Shown in pieces: positions 33,587 through 44,849 of a stretch of 64,000 bases of DNA. This stretch comes from Crocodylus rhombifer (lineage: Eukaryota; Chordata; Crocodylia; Crocodylidae), in the NCBI GenBank assembly GCA_038503035.1, contig JAVSML010024276.1:38501-102500 (forward strand). The letters are read 5' to 3'. A program made the translations under genes and the position numbers. How positions within the stretch are numbered: position 1 is the first letter of the stretch; each line of letters begins with the position of its first letter. A model generated the notes under the pieces. The model was not told the origin of the DNA, did no database searches, and was given only the letters and a program-made list of their open reading frames with translations.

Positions 33587-35707
33587 AAAGCTAAGGAGGA
33601 TAGTTGGAAAAGCGCTGAGGTCCCGGGGGAGGGGAGCCAGGTGTCCAAGGAGAGTGGTCGCTCCTTAAGGAGACGATCCTCCAAGCCCAAAGGAAGGTAA
33701 TACCAACGAGGACCAAAGGGAGCAGGAGAGCACACAAGCCTCTGTGGCTCACCAAAAGAATCTGGGAATGTCTCCTTGCTAAAAAGGAGGCTTACACCCG
33801 GTGGAAAGAAGGGGTCATCACCAGGGAGGGCTATTCTGTAGTTGCTTGGGGACAGTTAGGAAGGCCAAGGCAGAGATGGAACTGGGACTAGCTTCCCAGA
33901 TTAAGGACAATAAGAAGTCTTTTTTTAAATATGTAGAGGGTAAAAAGAAGGTTCTGGGTAATGTGGGGCCCTTGCAGGACGACATGGGTAACTTGGTCGT
34001 CACACCAGACGGCAAAGCTAACATGTTTAACGATTTCTTTGCCTCCATCTTCCTAAGTAGGGACCAGAACAGCCACCACCCTGCTGGGCCCCCCTCGGGC
34101 CCCGGGGGAGGCACACCTGGGCCACGGGTTAGCGAGGATTTAGTTAGGGAGCTTCTGGAGGGGTTGGACGTATTCAAGTGAGCCGGTCCGGATGATCTCC
34201 ACCCTAGAGTTCTAAAGGAACTGGCAGAGGTCATTGCAGGACCCCTGGCACAACTTTATGAGCACTCGTGGTGCTCTGGTGAGGTACTGGAGGACTGGAA
34301 GGGGGCCAACGTGGTCCCCATCTTCAAAAAAGGCAGGAAGGAGGACCCAGGAAACTATAGGCTGGTTAGTCTCACCTCGATCCTAGGCAAGCTGTTTGAA
34401 AAAATTATGCTGGCACACATCCAGGAGGGGCCAGCAGGGGACTGCATGCTTAGGGGCAACCAACATGGGTTCATCAGTGGCAGGTCCTGTCAGACCAACC
34501 TGGTGGCCTTTTACGATCAGATCACCAGATTGTTAGACGCAGGGGTAGCAGTGGATATAATCTTCCTGGACTTCCGGAAGGCTTTTGACACTGTCTGTCA
34601 CCCTGTTCTCATTAAGAAACTGGGGGGCTGTGGCGTAGACACCCACACAGTCAAATGGGTCGCCAACTGGCTGGAGGGCTGCACTCAGAGGGTGGTGGTG
34701 GATGGGTCCTTCTCAACCTGGAAGGACGTGGGCAGTGGGGTTCCGCAGGGCTCGGTCCTCGGGCCCGCACTGTTTAACATCTTCATCAGTGATTTGGATG
34801 AGGGGGTAAAAAGCACCCTGTTCAAATTTGCTGATGACACTAAGATGTAGGGGGACGTGGGAACATTGGAAGGATGCAACAGGCTACAATCAGACCTAGA
34901 CAGGTTACAAGGGTGGGCGGACGAGAATAGGATGGGTTTCAACGCAGACAAGTGCAAGGTGATGCACCTCGGGAGGAATCACTGGCACCATACCTACAGG
35001 TTAGGGAACTCCCCTCTTGTCAGCATAGAGGCGGAAAGGGATCTGGGGGTCATCATTGACTCCAAGATGAACATGGGCCGGCAGTGTGGGGAGGCAGTCA
35101 GGAAGGCCAACCGCACCTTGGCATGCATCCACAGATGCATCTCGACCAGGTTCAAGGAGGTGATCCTCCCCCTCTATGCAGCACTGGTCAGGCTGCAGCT
35201 GGAGTATTGCGTCCAATTCTGGGCGGTGCACTTCAAGAGGGATGTGGACAGCAGGGAGAGGGTCCAGAGGAGGGCCACTCGCATGATCAGGGGAAAACAG
35301 GGCAGGCCCTATGAGGACAGGCTGCGGGACCTGAACCTGTTCAGCCTCCAAAAGAGAAGGCTGAGGGGGGATCTTGTGGCCTGTTATAAACTAGTCAGGG
35401 GGGATCAGCAGGCATTGGGGAAGTCACTGTTTCCCCAAGCACCGCCAGGAGTGACCAGGAATAACGGTCACAAGCTGGCAGAGGGTAGATTTAGGTTAGA
35501 TATCAGGAGGCGCTACTTCACGGTCAGGGCGGCTAGGGTCTGGAACCAGCTTCCAAGAGAAGTGGTGCAGGCTCCTACCCTGGGGGTGTTTAAGAGGAGG
35601 TTAGATGAACATCTTGCTGGGGTCATATTCTTTCCTGCCATGGCAGGGGGTCGGACTAGATGATCTGCTCAGGTCCCTTCCGGCCCTACAAACTATGAAA
35701 CTATGAA
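33587..35707 (+). mobile_element. CR1 LINE, best-preserved copy in the window
   Basis: Plus-strand CR1 covering the end of the ORF2 linker, the reverse transcriptase, the C-terminal domain and the 3' UTR, ending in the tail ctatgaaactatgaaa. 5' truncated at about 33587. It is the same subfamily as the copy at 56554-58776, which allows the two to be compared codon by codon. Confidence 0.9.
33600..35663 (+). pseudogene. CR1 ORF2: linker, reverse transcriptase and C-terminus, two in-frame stops
   Basis: From about 33860 to 35663 a single reading frame is broken only by TGA at 34179-34181 (after LEGLDVFK) and TAG at 34848-34850 (after FADDTKM, where the sister copy has Trp). A small deletion near 33845 shifts the frame upstream. 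Motifs in order: [68 protein letters not shown], then the catalytic FADD (34827-34838) intact. The C-terminus has ADENRMGFNADKCKVMHLG, LEYCVQFWAVHFKRDVD and RATRMIRGKQGRPYEDRLRD. It ends [20 protein letters not shown]. Without the stops it would give the RT and the C-terminal domain of about 690 residues. Confidence 0.85.
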
Positions 35708-36184
35708 AATAATGGGTTTACGTGTCAGATGCTCCTAGTAGCCTGCTGAGTGTGAATATTTAGAACATGTTGGTGAGGTATCTTTTTGCTTTGCTGGTCA
35801 TCTTTAATGTTATCTAGGACCAGAGTAAAGTGATTGTGTTTGTAATATGCCTGTTTATTACATAATGTGTTATTAACTTGGGGTTGATAAATTACTGAAA
35901 CAAGTGAATCTGCATTATTGTTAGTGCAAGGGAGTAACTGATATAGTTCCTCATGCTATAGGCTAATTGTTAATGTCAGGCTAATGACACAGAAACACAC
36001 TTTCAATCAAAGATGCTTTTTATGGATTTGATGTACTGGAAACTGATGTTATAGATCTCACTTTCATAATAACAGCCAAGTGAGTATTGAAGTGAATAGG
36101 GCCTCATGAGGGTACAATTCTATACGCATGCATGCTGTTGCAGAATTAGTGCTGTGGGTATTGAAGAAAACACCTGAAGGGAAG
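35708..36184. other. AT-rich interval, nothing recognised
   Basis: Unique-looking sequence between the CR1 tail and a partial family B element. Confidence 0.5.
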
Positions 36185-36890
36185 TAGGGGTGTGTGAATC
36201 TTCAGGTGCTGACTTGATTCAGAGGAGATTTGGCTCAACTTGGTAGCCAGATCTCCAAATCCAAATCAAATCAGGAAACCAATAAAAAAGTCTGAATCAT
36301 CAATTTGGAGAGATTTGGGCAGTCCCTACTCGCTGCTGCAGAAAGCTGAACGTGGACTCTGTGCTGGTAAGTAGGGGGCAGGGGAGGGGACCATGGGGGC
36401 ACTCCTGCCAGGCCCCATCCCCTGCCTGCTCCCCCAGTTCCCCTGAGCCCCGCCACTCATGGCTGCCCTGTCTGGCCCCACCTCCTGGCTCTTTAAAAAA
36501 ACAAAACAAAACAAAAAAAAGCCCCCTTCACCAACTGCTGCTAGGTAGGGGTGCAATCCCTGACTGCCCTGCACTGTGTGGGGGGGCTCTGCCATAAGCC
36601 CCCCAATACCCACCCACCTGGTCCAAGCTCCTGGCTCTTTTTTTAAGAGCCCCAACCTCACCAGCTGCTGCAGTGGCCATTGGGGCTTCTGGAGACTTGT
36701 GGCAGAGTCCCCCATGTAGTGTGGCGCAGTGGGAGCAGCAGACATTGCCTGCTTGCCTGGCAGGAGCCGGTGAGTGGGGGCTTTTTTTTTTTTTAAAGAG
36801 TTGGGGCTAGGAGAGTGGGCAGGGCATGGGGGCTTGTCACAGAGCCCCCCATGCAGCGTGATGTAGCAGTGAAGTAGATCCTGTGGAACA
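36185..36890 (+). mobile_element. Family B hAT-type element, left end with GC-rich interior (right end not found)
   Basis: Begins taggggtgtgtgaatctt and is rich in the same gattcag / atttgg 'word' as other family B copies (36200-36315). It then enters a GC-rich interior with two diverged copies of a block including ggctctttttttaagagcc and gagccccccatg-agcgtg (about 36470-36620 and 36630-36870). No mirrored right end or target duplication was found, so the right limit is approximate. Confidence 0.5.
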
Positions 36891-37551
36891 TTATAAGTAG
36901 GTGTGTGCACATTTGTACACATGCATGTGCACACACGAATGGATGGGCAGATAAAATCTACTCCTGATGCTTAGGCTCCAGTTCTACAATTACATACGCA
37001 TGGACATATATGTGCAGTTATGTGAACATCCATTGCATTTTATCTGTCTGCCTATAGGCATAACAGAGCTGATTTGCACTTTTAAGTCGGTGTCTCAGTC
37101 TTTTGCAGCAGGACCGTTCCTTACACTGGTTGTGTTATAAAGAACACCTTGGATCAGAGGGAAATACACACAGTGGTGCAAGTTGAAACTTACATTTTAA
37201 AGGTATGCTTCCAGGTTATGCAAGCCCTTCTTAAATGTAAATTTTTTTGTAGTTCTGATGGAGGGCTTCTGCTATGAATTGTATAAAGTAAAAACCCTGT
37301 ATAAGTGAAACATGCCAGTAGTCTAGATTTTCATGGAATCTTTCAAGTTTGGAACAATTACTAGTATATTTTAAACTTGTTTTTAGATGTACTATATAGC
37401 TATAATTTTCCCAACCCTCTAAGCACTGTTCTGTGAAACCCAAGGAACTAATGGCATGTCTACACAGGGCACTTACCAGGCCCAGCATGACTATACTTAA
37501 GCACAGAGTGCCACTCTGCATGGCTGTGTCTTGAATTGGAAACAGTTTATG
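36891..37551. other. AT-rich interval with a partial MITE terminus
   Basis: Unique-looking. ggcatgtctacacagggc at about 37453 resembles the terminus of sauropsid hAT-type MITEs, but no partner end was found. Confidence 0.4.
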
Positions 37552-37851
37552 CAGTGGTTCTCAACCTTTTTAGACTCAAGGCACCATTGGAAAATGTCAG
37601 CTTGGCTTTCACTTGGTTTTTAACTATGGAAAAATAATAGAGCAATTCTTCGGTTACAAAGAACTCGGAGTACAACAGGTCAGAATGTTTTTTGGCACTG
37701 TGGTTTCTTGTTTGAAATCTCTTGGTTTATCTTGTGAATCATGTGTAGGTGTTTGCACACTTGGTGCTAATATTTACTGGCAAAATGTGGTGTATTAAAA
37801 AGGATCTTGTGTTACCCCAGGCTGTCATGGCAACCTGGTTGAGAATCACTG
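37552..37851. mobile_element. hAT-type (Charlie-like) MITE
   Basis: Ends are cagtggttctcaacc and the complement of ggttgagaatcactg, a classic pair for Charlie-type hAT non-autonomous elements. gttaccccaggctgtcatgg near the right end also fits. The target duplication has decayed beyond recognition. Confidence 0.7.
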
Positions 37852-38087
37852 ATTTAGCTGCATAAGTACACTGCTAGAGCAGGCTAATTAGTACTGCTTG
37901 ATGACATGACCAATTTGCCTGCTGCTATGCCAGTTAGCCTGCCTTTGGTACCATATAAACCTGGCTATGCTGCTTCTAATTTAGGATGCAGTCCATGGAG
38001 AACAGCGTAGCATGCATAATGGCTCCCCAGTCTGGTGGGTTAAGTTTACTGCTTAGATATAGTTTAATGGACCTGGCTATATAACCA

Positions 38088-38090
<3 letters not shown>

Positions 38091-38146
<56 letters not shown>
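38091..38146. repeat. (TG)23(AG)5 microsatellite
   Basis: Uninterrupted TG dinucleotides 38091-38136 followed by AG to 38146. The length makes it likely to be polymorphic. Confidence 0.98.
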
Positions 38147-39042
38147 TATTCATAGATAGTATAAAAAAACAACTAAACTCTTCCTATTTTTTCCATATTG
38201 ACTTAAGTGATAGGACCGTATGATATAAATATTTACTGGCATTCATTTCCTGTGGTATCCACAACTATGACACTGGTAAAAGAGCATCATTTCTTTCTGT
38301 TACTCTATAAATAATAGAGGTAAGTGTTTCATTTATAATGAGTGACACATTTGATGCCACCTATTTTTCTATTAATAAATTGTCTGGGAGTAGCTCTTGG
38401 TTTTACCAGATTAATTCAGCCTGATTTACAGAATCAGCTTGAATGATTTCTACAGATCTTGTCTGCAGATTGTTTGTGAACAGGTTGTTACAAAAGTCAG
38501 ATGGTGTTGGTTAATTTAGCTTGGATGTAAATCACACGATTCATTTCTTTTCCATGATTGGATGAGCATAGGTTTTAGACCCAAGTTTTCACTTACAAAT
38601 ACCTGGAATTATGAGGGCAAATGTTCTTTTTATATGAGTGTTCCCCAATGGTTGCTTAAAACTTACTGTTTCTGCAAACCTTCCTGCAAAAATAATTTGT
38701 TTGAACATTTGTGGGAAGCAAGCACAAAACAGGTTGCCAGCATGAGTAGAATAAATTGTATTAAATCCAAACATGTTCACATACAACTTTTTATAGTGTT
38801 TATTCTCCCCAGTAAAGGATGTCAGCTAGGCCCAATGAGAAACCTAAAGTATCTATTCAACTCCTACTTGCTTCAGTATCTTCCAGAATCGGGCCTTAAC
38901 TATACTTCAATGACTGTGAACATTCAATAAAATATTAACTGTCTGTAATCTGAAGCGTCTTGCCAAAAAGTTGGGTTAATGTTCTGTAATACTCCGCTGT
39001 GAAACTTTAGTGGTGTTTACTCCAAGGAGCAGGAAAAGTATT

Positions 39043-39099
39043 TAAAAAAAACAAAAAAACCCCCCAAAAACCAAAAAAACCAAAAAAACCAAAAAAACC
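39043..39099. repeat. (AAAAAAACC)n-type repeat
   Basis: A run beginning aaaaaaaacaaaaaaacccc and then three to four units of ccaaaaaaa. Confidence 0.9.
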
Positions 39100-41165
39100 T
39101 CCATTAAAATGTTATTTTGTGGTGCTGTCATTTAGCTAAAATATGATGCATCTGATTTCAATTAGATATTTTCTACCAGTTGAAATCAGGTATAATTAAC
39201 TTTTGTCTTTTGACAAGTCCTTCTGAGGCATACATTAATTAAATATGGATAATGCATAGAGACAACTAGATCACCAGGGTAGAAATCAATTGAGGAGTTC
39301 TGATGATACCATAAACCACAAGAACAGAGTGCGTGCAGTTAGTAATCACAACAAAAGACTGTGATTGCTTTGGAACTTAGTGTTCCTTCAACAGTCATTA
39401 TTATTTAATATGAAGCACAGAAGAAAAGGGTGGCATTTCATACAAAGGCAAGACCATTTTTTCCTCTGGATCCTCTGATATTGGAAATTTTTTCACTGTG
39501 CACTGCAAGAAAATGCCATACTGATAGTAGGGGTAGGGATTCAGTAAGCATATTCTGGGGTTGTACAGGATTAATGAAGACTTTATTGTAATTATTTGTA
39601 TCTTTTAGAAAAGAATTTGGGCTGGATCCTTCATAGCTATCTATAGAGCTATGCTGATTTACCATTATTTTGTGACTCAGCCCTGGATATTCTCTTTGAT
39701 AGGTTTAAACAAATCCCTAAAAAAATTTAGGATTTTTCAATAACACTGTAAATATATTGAAATAAAGTATATGAATAGTAATAGCTTGTATTTAGCCTAG
39801 CAGCCTTTAGTCAGAAACTAGCTGATTTCCTTATGTACACATACAACCTCCACATCTGATCCCAAACATGCTGTTGTCCCATTAAAAAGGTGATTTTGGA
39901 AAAATGTATCATATGGATATGTCTGCTTTCTAAAATATCCATTTTATAAGCACAGTAACTCTGTGGGTTACATGATGCACATTCTTCTATGTTGCTCCTG
40001 AGTATTTATTTTCATCTTAGAGTTATTGGGAATTGGGAAGATGAGGAGAGAGTAACAAGGAATGTTTTAATTCTTAATTTACAATGTTCAGCCTGAGAGG
40101 TTCCATGCTGAAAGATCAATTTATGTTCCTTTTAGTCATGCTGTGATGCTATTAAAAATATCAGACCTGAAGTGTTTTCTGCAGGCAAAGAGGGTATTGC
40201 TCAAATTCTCTTTACCATTGCTTAAAAGACCTTTCAAAAGTGTGAGAAGTCTCCAAGTCATTATGTTTGTAGGTTTTACAAGGGATAATAGAACATCACT
40301 TTGCACCTATCTACAGTCAACTGTATTTATTTGACTTGTGCAATACTGGAATCTTGCTTTGATCTTTTTAGATCCGATAGTGGCATAGTCTGATACTAAG
40401 AAATGAGCAACAGCACTGAGCAACTGTGGCCATATTTAGAATGCTAGTTACCCCAGAAATCAATACTGATGCTTAAGATAAATGTCTTGACTCAAATTCC
40501 TCTCTCCCTACTTTCCAGCTCCCACCATCCATACTTTTCTACAGAGCTTTCCATCAATGCTAGCATCCGTCCTATATAACACACGACTTCTTGAAAGAAC
40601 ACATTGGAGAGAAAGGAACCTCTGGCCCAAAAGGGGGGGGGGGAAAAAAAAAGAACCTTTGTGTGCTGCCCTCTTGGGACGTGATACTGTCTACAAGTTA
40701 CCCCTTTGAAATGTTTTGTTTGAAACGAGTGTTGATATCTGCAAGAATCTCTTATTTTGCCAGCTATAAAAGACTGTGTGTCTGATGGCTGGGATGTGTG
40801 TAAGGAGGTCTTGGCTGGAGAGTCTTTGGGGAGTTCAAGGAGAGCTGGGAGGCCTCGGGCACCTCTCCAGTATGCACTGAGGAAGGAGTCTCCAGAATCA
40901 GTGGTGTACAGTAAGCATAGGAAGACTCGCATGCACACAGCCCTGCTTTGTCTAACAGAATCAAGGGGAGGTCAAAGCGTGTTTGTCTCAAACACTTTCA
41001 GATAAATTTGCCTTTATGTTTAATGCTATATGTAAATACATATTCAAAAAAAGCACAAGTTATTTTGAGAGCCTCAGTTCTTGGTGTCTAACTAGAAATG
41101 CATTACTAGCATCTGATTTTCAGAGGGAAGCTGCTCAATGCTTTTTCAGAACCATGTTACTTTAA

Positions 41166-41403
41166 AGTGGGGGTAGCTAACCTATAGCATATGTGCCATG
41201 TGGGCAGCCTTTTGTATGTGGCATGTGGCAAATCAGTGAGGAAACAGGCAGCACAGTAGTGTACAGGACAAATAGCAGATTGGGTAGGGAACACGAAACA
41301 AAGCAGATCAGCAAATTGGCCAGAGGAAGGAAACTGGAGTGATACTAGGGGAGGGTGCAGGATTAAGTTGTGGCACACCTGTCAAGAACACCCAAAATTG
41401 TTG
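41166..41403. mobile_element. hAT-type MITE, decayed
   Basis: Left part gtagctaacctatagcatat, right part gttgtggcacacctgtcaag followed by caaaattgttggttac. This resembles sauropsid hAT-type elements that start gg-ca/ta-aacctatggcac and end with a mirrored tggcacacctgt. Boundaries are approximate. Confidence 0.5.
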
Positions 41404-41539
41404 GTTACTATTGAAATTATCCATCCATCCATCTGTCTAAAATTTAAACCAGTTGCCCACAGCAGTGTCTATCTGTAAATCGCATTTTAAATATCAATTT
41501 TTTTTATTTGCCAAAGCTTTGGCCTCCATTTTAATATGG

Positions 41540-41640
41540 CAATGCTAGCATTTAAGTGTATTTTTGTGAGGTGTCTGGAGTGTTGTGGTGGATAGGCACC
41601 ATATAAATAACATTTATTGTTATTATCATTATATGCTGCA
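41540..41640 (+). mobile_element. SINE/LINE 3' tail of MIR/L2 type
   Basis: Contains ggcaccatataaataac followed by attgttattatcatta, the usual tail of MIR/L2-type elements. Confidence 0.5.
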
Positions 41641-42838
41641 TTCACTCTGTTTTGCTACCATTAATAAACCATTCAAGCAATGTTGTTGCAATGTATAATA
41701 TTAGCAGTATGCTCCTTAGGGGAACATATAACTGGGTATTTAATATTCTATGCATTTCCCAGCCCATCTCTACACTGGCACAGATGTTACATAGTGTTCA
41801 AAGTTCAATGTAAAAAAATGGCATGGGTATGCAAAGATAAAAAAAAATCCTACAACACACACTGCTGTAACTCACAAAATGTACATTGCTGTCAAAATTA
41901 TGCTAGATTTAGGTAATATTCAATTAATGGAAGTGCCTGTAGCTTTAGGGATTTAGCTTTAGGTAATTTCATGCCCTTCCTCCAATACTGTGTATAATGG
42001 ATGGGTTGTTTTAAAAGCTGGCCTCCTTTTTTTTGCGCTTGCAGTTAGAACTGTACCAATCAGTAATATTTTGGTGTGGTGACAAAACCAAAACAATTGG
42101 AAAAACAAATTGCATAAGGATGACTAGTAATGAACATGTCATGGTTTTCTCGCTGAATAAAAACCCAAAGAATGTTGCATCAGAGTGGATGAATCATTTT
42201 AACTCGACCTGAAATGGAATATTTGGTTTTCAGTATTTTTTTTTTTTAATTTGTTATACATTAATGCTTTCAGTCACCCTCAAAATTTGATTTTTTTTTT
42301 TTTGGGGGGGTGGGGAATAAGCAGTTTGTCTGAACACTTCCACTCAACACAACATGCAGATGATAAAGCTTTTGGGATGTCTAAGTATTATTAGCAGGTG
42401 GGGTCAGGTATTCAAGTGTCATTAATTCCACCCATAAATAATAACATGTCCTGGTTAAGACTGGGTGGAAGACCAGGGCCTAATGCCTAGGTTTTCAGAC
42501 TAACGCCCCTTAGCTCCCATTGCTTTTAGGGAAGCAGGTGAGTGCTGGGCTCTTTGGAGAACGAGGCCTCCTCTAAGTAGAACAGTATGATTTCCTTTGG
42601 GCAGAACTTTAGTTTCACTAGGAATACTGGCTTTGAAGTTTGGCTCTTCATCTTTAGAGCTGTCAGCAGTCTTGACCAAAGAGCTTACTCTGCTCCCTGA
42701 ATGCCAAAACCTGCAGTGCTGATGAGGCTTCTTGGAAAAACTGGAACAACCTATGACAAGAGTAAGAATAGTGGTAACAGGAGACCTTAGCCTCTTGGCA
42801 GATGGCCTATGACTGTGGAACTCTACTTCCCCCTAATC
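41641..42838. other. AT-rich interval, nothing recognised
   Basis: Has poly-T runs (42236-42247 and 42292-42303) and otherwise unique-looking sequence. Confidence 0.5.
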
Positions 42839-43260
42839 TCACAGGTGAGCTAAGGATGACCTGCTCCAGCCTGGAGTATGGAACATATTTGCTTTAGCCC
42901 CTGCTTGGCCCAATAACAGCTGATCCAGTGCATGGCAGCTGCAGCTGGACCCTGGAGCTGTTTTGGCAGAGCTGATTCCAGTGCCACTGTTATTACGGGG
43001 CCAGGCTGGAACCAGAGAAAAGATGAAAGGGGAAGTGAGGTGGGGGAGGACAAGCAGAGGGAGGGCGGGCAGGCAGGGTTGGAGCCACCAGGGAGAGTGC
43101 AGGTACCAAAAGGTGCAGATATTGGGGGGGTACAAGTATCAGGGAGGTGGGGAGTACATGCTGGGGGGGCAGGCAACAGGGGTGAAGTGATATGGTGGGG
43201 GTAGGGGGCAGGGTTCAAGTTTCTTGATATATATTTTTTTTTTCCCCCCCCGCGCTGTCT
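42839..43260. repeat. GC-rich segment, unassigned repeat interior
   Basis: A GC-rich, purine-biased block (ggtgcagatattgggggggt, gggagggcgggcaggcaggg) in an AT-rich neighbourhood, like the interiors of the hAT-type families. No termini were recognised. Confidence 0.35.
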
Positions 43261-43318
43261 GACCCCTGCCACTGCTTTCCCCACTGCAGCACTGGGAGGG
43301 AATGAATTTATGATAACA

Positions 43319-43396
43319 CTCCAATAATTAGATTCCAAACATTGAAAATTATAACAGACTTGTAAATTGTCTGCATATAGAATCTAATTATTGGAG
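43319..43396. repeat. Perfect 17-bp inverted repeat
   Basis: ctccaataattagattc at 43319-43335 is exactly complemented by gaatctaattattggag at 43380-43396, with a 44-base AT-rich loop. It could be a tiny MITE or a hairpin-forming site. No other copy was noticed in the window. Confidence 0.85.
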
Positions 43397-43539
43397 GGGC
43401 TCATCTTAATTTCAGATTTGTCTTGGATTCGGGTAAATACTGGAATAGTTGTGAAGATGGAATGACACGAGCTTTGGCATAGGCTGCATTACCCTGAATG
43501 GTAGCTTGGATGCTATTCAGATTGTTAGTCCATGCTGAA

Positions 43540-44141
43540 TAGTGTGAAATGGGCTGTATTCAATTTGGATTCAGCCTGAATCGAGGACAGTGATTGAATT
43601 TGTTGATTCCGATCACTGTCCCTAATTTGATTTGGCCAAATCTGAATCTGAAGATTCAATGCTGATTCAGAGAATCAGTGATTCAGACAGACCCATCTTT
43701 AAATGTTTTTTTCTACATACCTTAAGGTACCAGGCACGGCTTGTGAATACTGTGATGGTGGGGCAGATTGTGGGGCAGGAGGACAGGACAGCCCTCCACA
43801 TGTTTGGCGGTGAACCTGTAAGTGGACTGGAAGTGTTTTTGGTCCGCTTCTGAGTCTGCTGCCAAGCGTGCTGGGACCCACCCCTGCCCCTCTGGGATGC
43901 GCCATCCTCCCTAGCATCACAGCATTCACGAGCCACCTGCAACCTAGAGGTATATAGAAAAAACGTTTAAAGCTGTGTCTGTTTGAATTGCTGAATCTCT
44001 CCGAATCGATTTGGAGGGCTCTGATTCAATTTGGAAAGATTAAAGGGTCCTCTGATTCGATTTGGATTCGGAGGTTCAGCCACAGAATCGGGCTGAATGT
44101 CCACCTAACTGAATCAGGGACCAAAGCTTCGCACAGCCCTA
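43540..44141. mobile_element. hAT-type non-autonomous element, family B, copy 2
   Basis: Flanked by a perfect 8-bp duplication atgctgaa (43532-43539 and 44142-44149). The right end complements to tagggctgtgcgaagctt. The left end (tagtgtgaaatggg) has decayed. Both sides carry the gattcag 'word', and ctttaaatgtttttt is mirrored by aaaaaacgtttaaag. At 602 bases it is the shortest, simplest copy and shows the family's basic layout. Confidence 0.85.
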
Positions 44142-44149
44142 ATGCTGAA

Positions 44150-44849
44150 GTCTTTGCAGCTGTATCATATGTGCCATAAGTGGTCAAGCAGGTTAGATTG
44201 TCTAAATATACTATAACTTTATCTCCAATTTCCTAAAATGCTATGGTCTCATGGGGATGCATTTAGACAGGCATATAAATAAGTGTTCTCCTGGTTATTT
44301 TGCAATATCAGGTACTTTGTGCCAGTTTTTAAATAACTAAAACCCAACATATCTTAAATTTGGTGACCAAAAATGATAAATCAGTAGCAATGGGTTAAAT
44401 TATGTTAATGTTGTAGCACTAAGTCCCAAACTGGGGGGGCAAGGGTCAAAGCCAATCTGCCATTCTCATAGTCTAAACACAATCTCAGATGGATCCCACT
44501 TAGATGGGTAAAGGGTCCTAGAAGAGGGATGGTTGAGAACCTTGGGCCTAGATCATGCCTCCTGAATGATCCTTGTGTTGGGGCAGAATGGAACTGTCCC
44601 AAGAGAATCATCAGAGGCTTTCAGTGGGTATAGGAAGTACAGAAACAGCTGCACCCATCTAAAATTCACAGCATGAACTTTTCCCAAACTCAGGCCACCA
44701 CTTCGGGATTTCGGTGGATCCCTCAGTGGACAGGATGACTAGGTAACAATCCCAGCACCTCGCAGCTCATTGAGACTCTAATTTTACCCAGCCTATTTGC
44801 TGTTGCCCAAACAGTTGCATTTAAAGCATGGTCAGGGTTGAGATGTATG
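44150..44849. other. Interval without recognisable gene
   Basis: Unique-looking sequence. The phrase atggtcagggttgaga at about 44829 recurs at about 47716. Confidence 0.4.

Larger units (their letters stand above)
37852..41165. other. AT-rich mostly unique DNA, no gene seen
   Basis: Contains the TG/AG microsatellite (38091-38146), the aaaaaaacc repeat (39043-39099) and a G/A run near 40630-40650. Open frames are short and not protein-like; the longest, 148 codons at 40492-40938 minus, has no recognisable domain. Confidence 0.5.

Noticed and set aside
36326..36934. 202-codon minus-strand open frame
   Set aside because: Lies in the GC-rich interior of a partial hAT-type element, has a Lys/Phe run from poly-T, and no recognisable domain.
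40492..40938. 148-codon minus-strand open frame near a tataaaag site
   Set aside because: No domain or splice context; the TATA-like site lies in ordinary AT-rich DNA.
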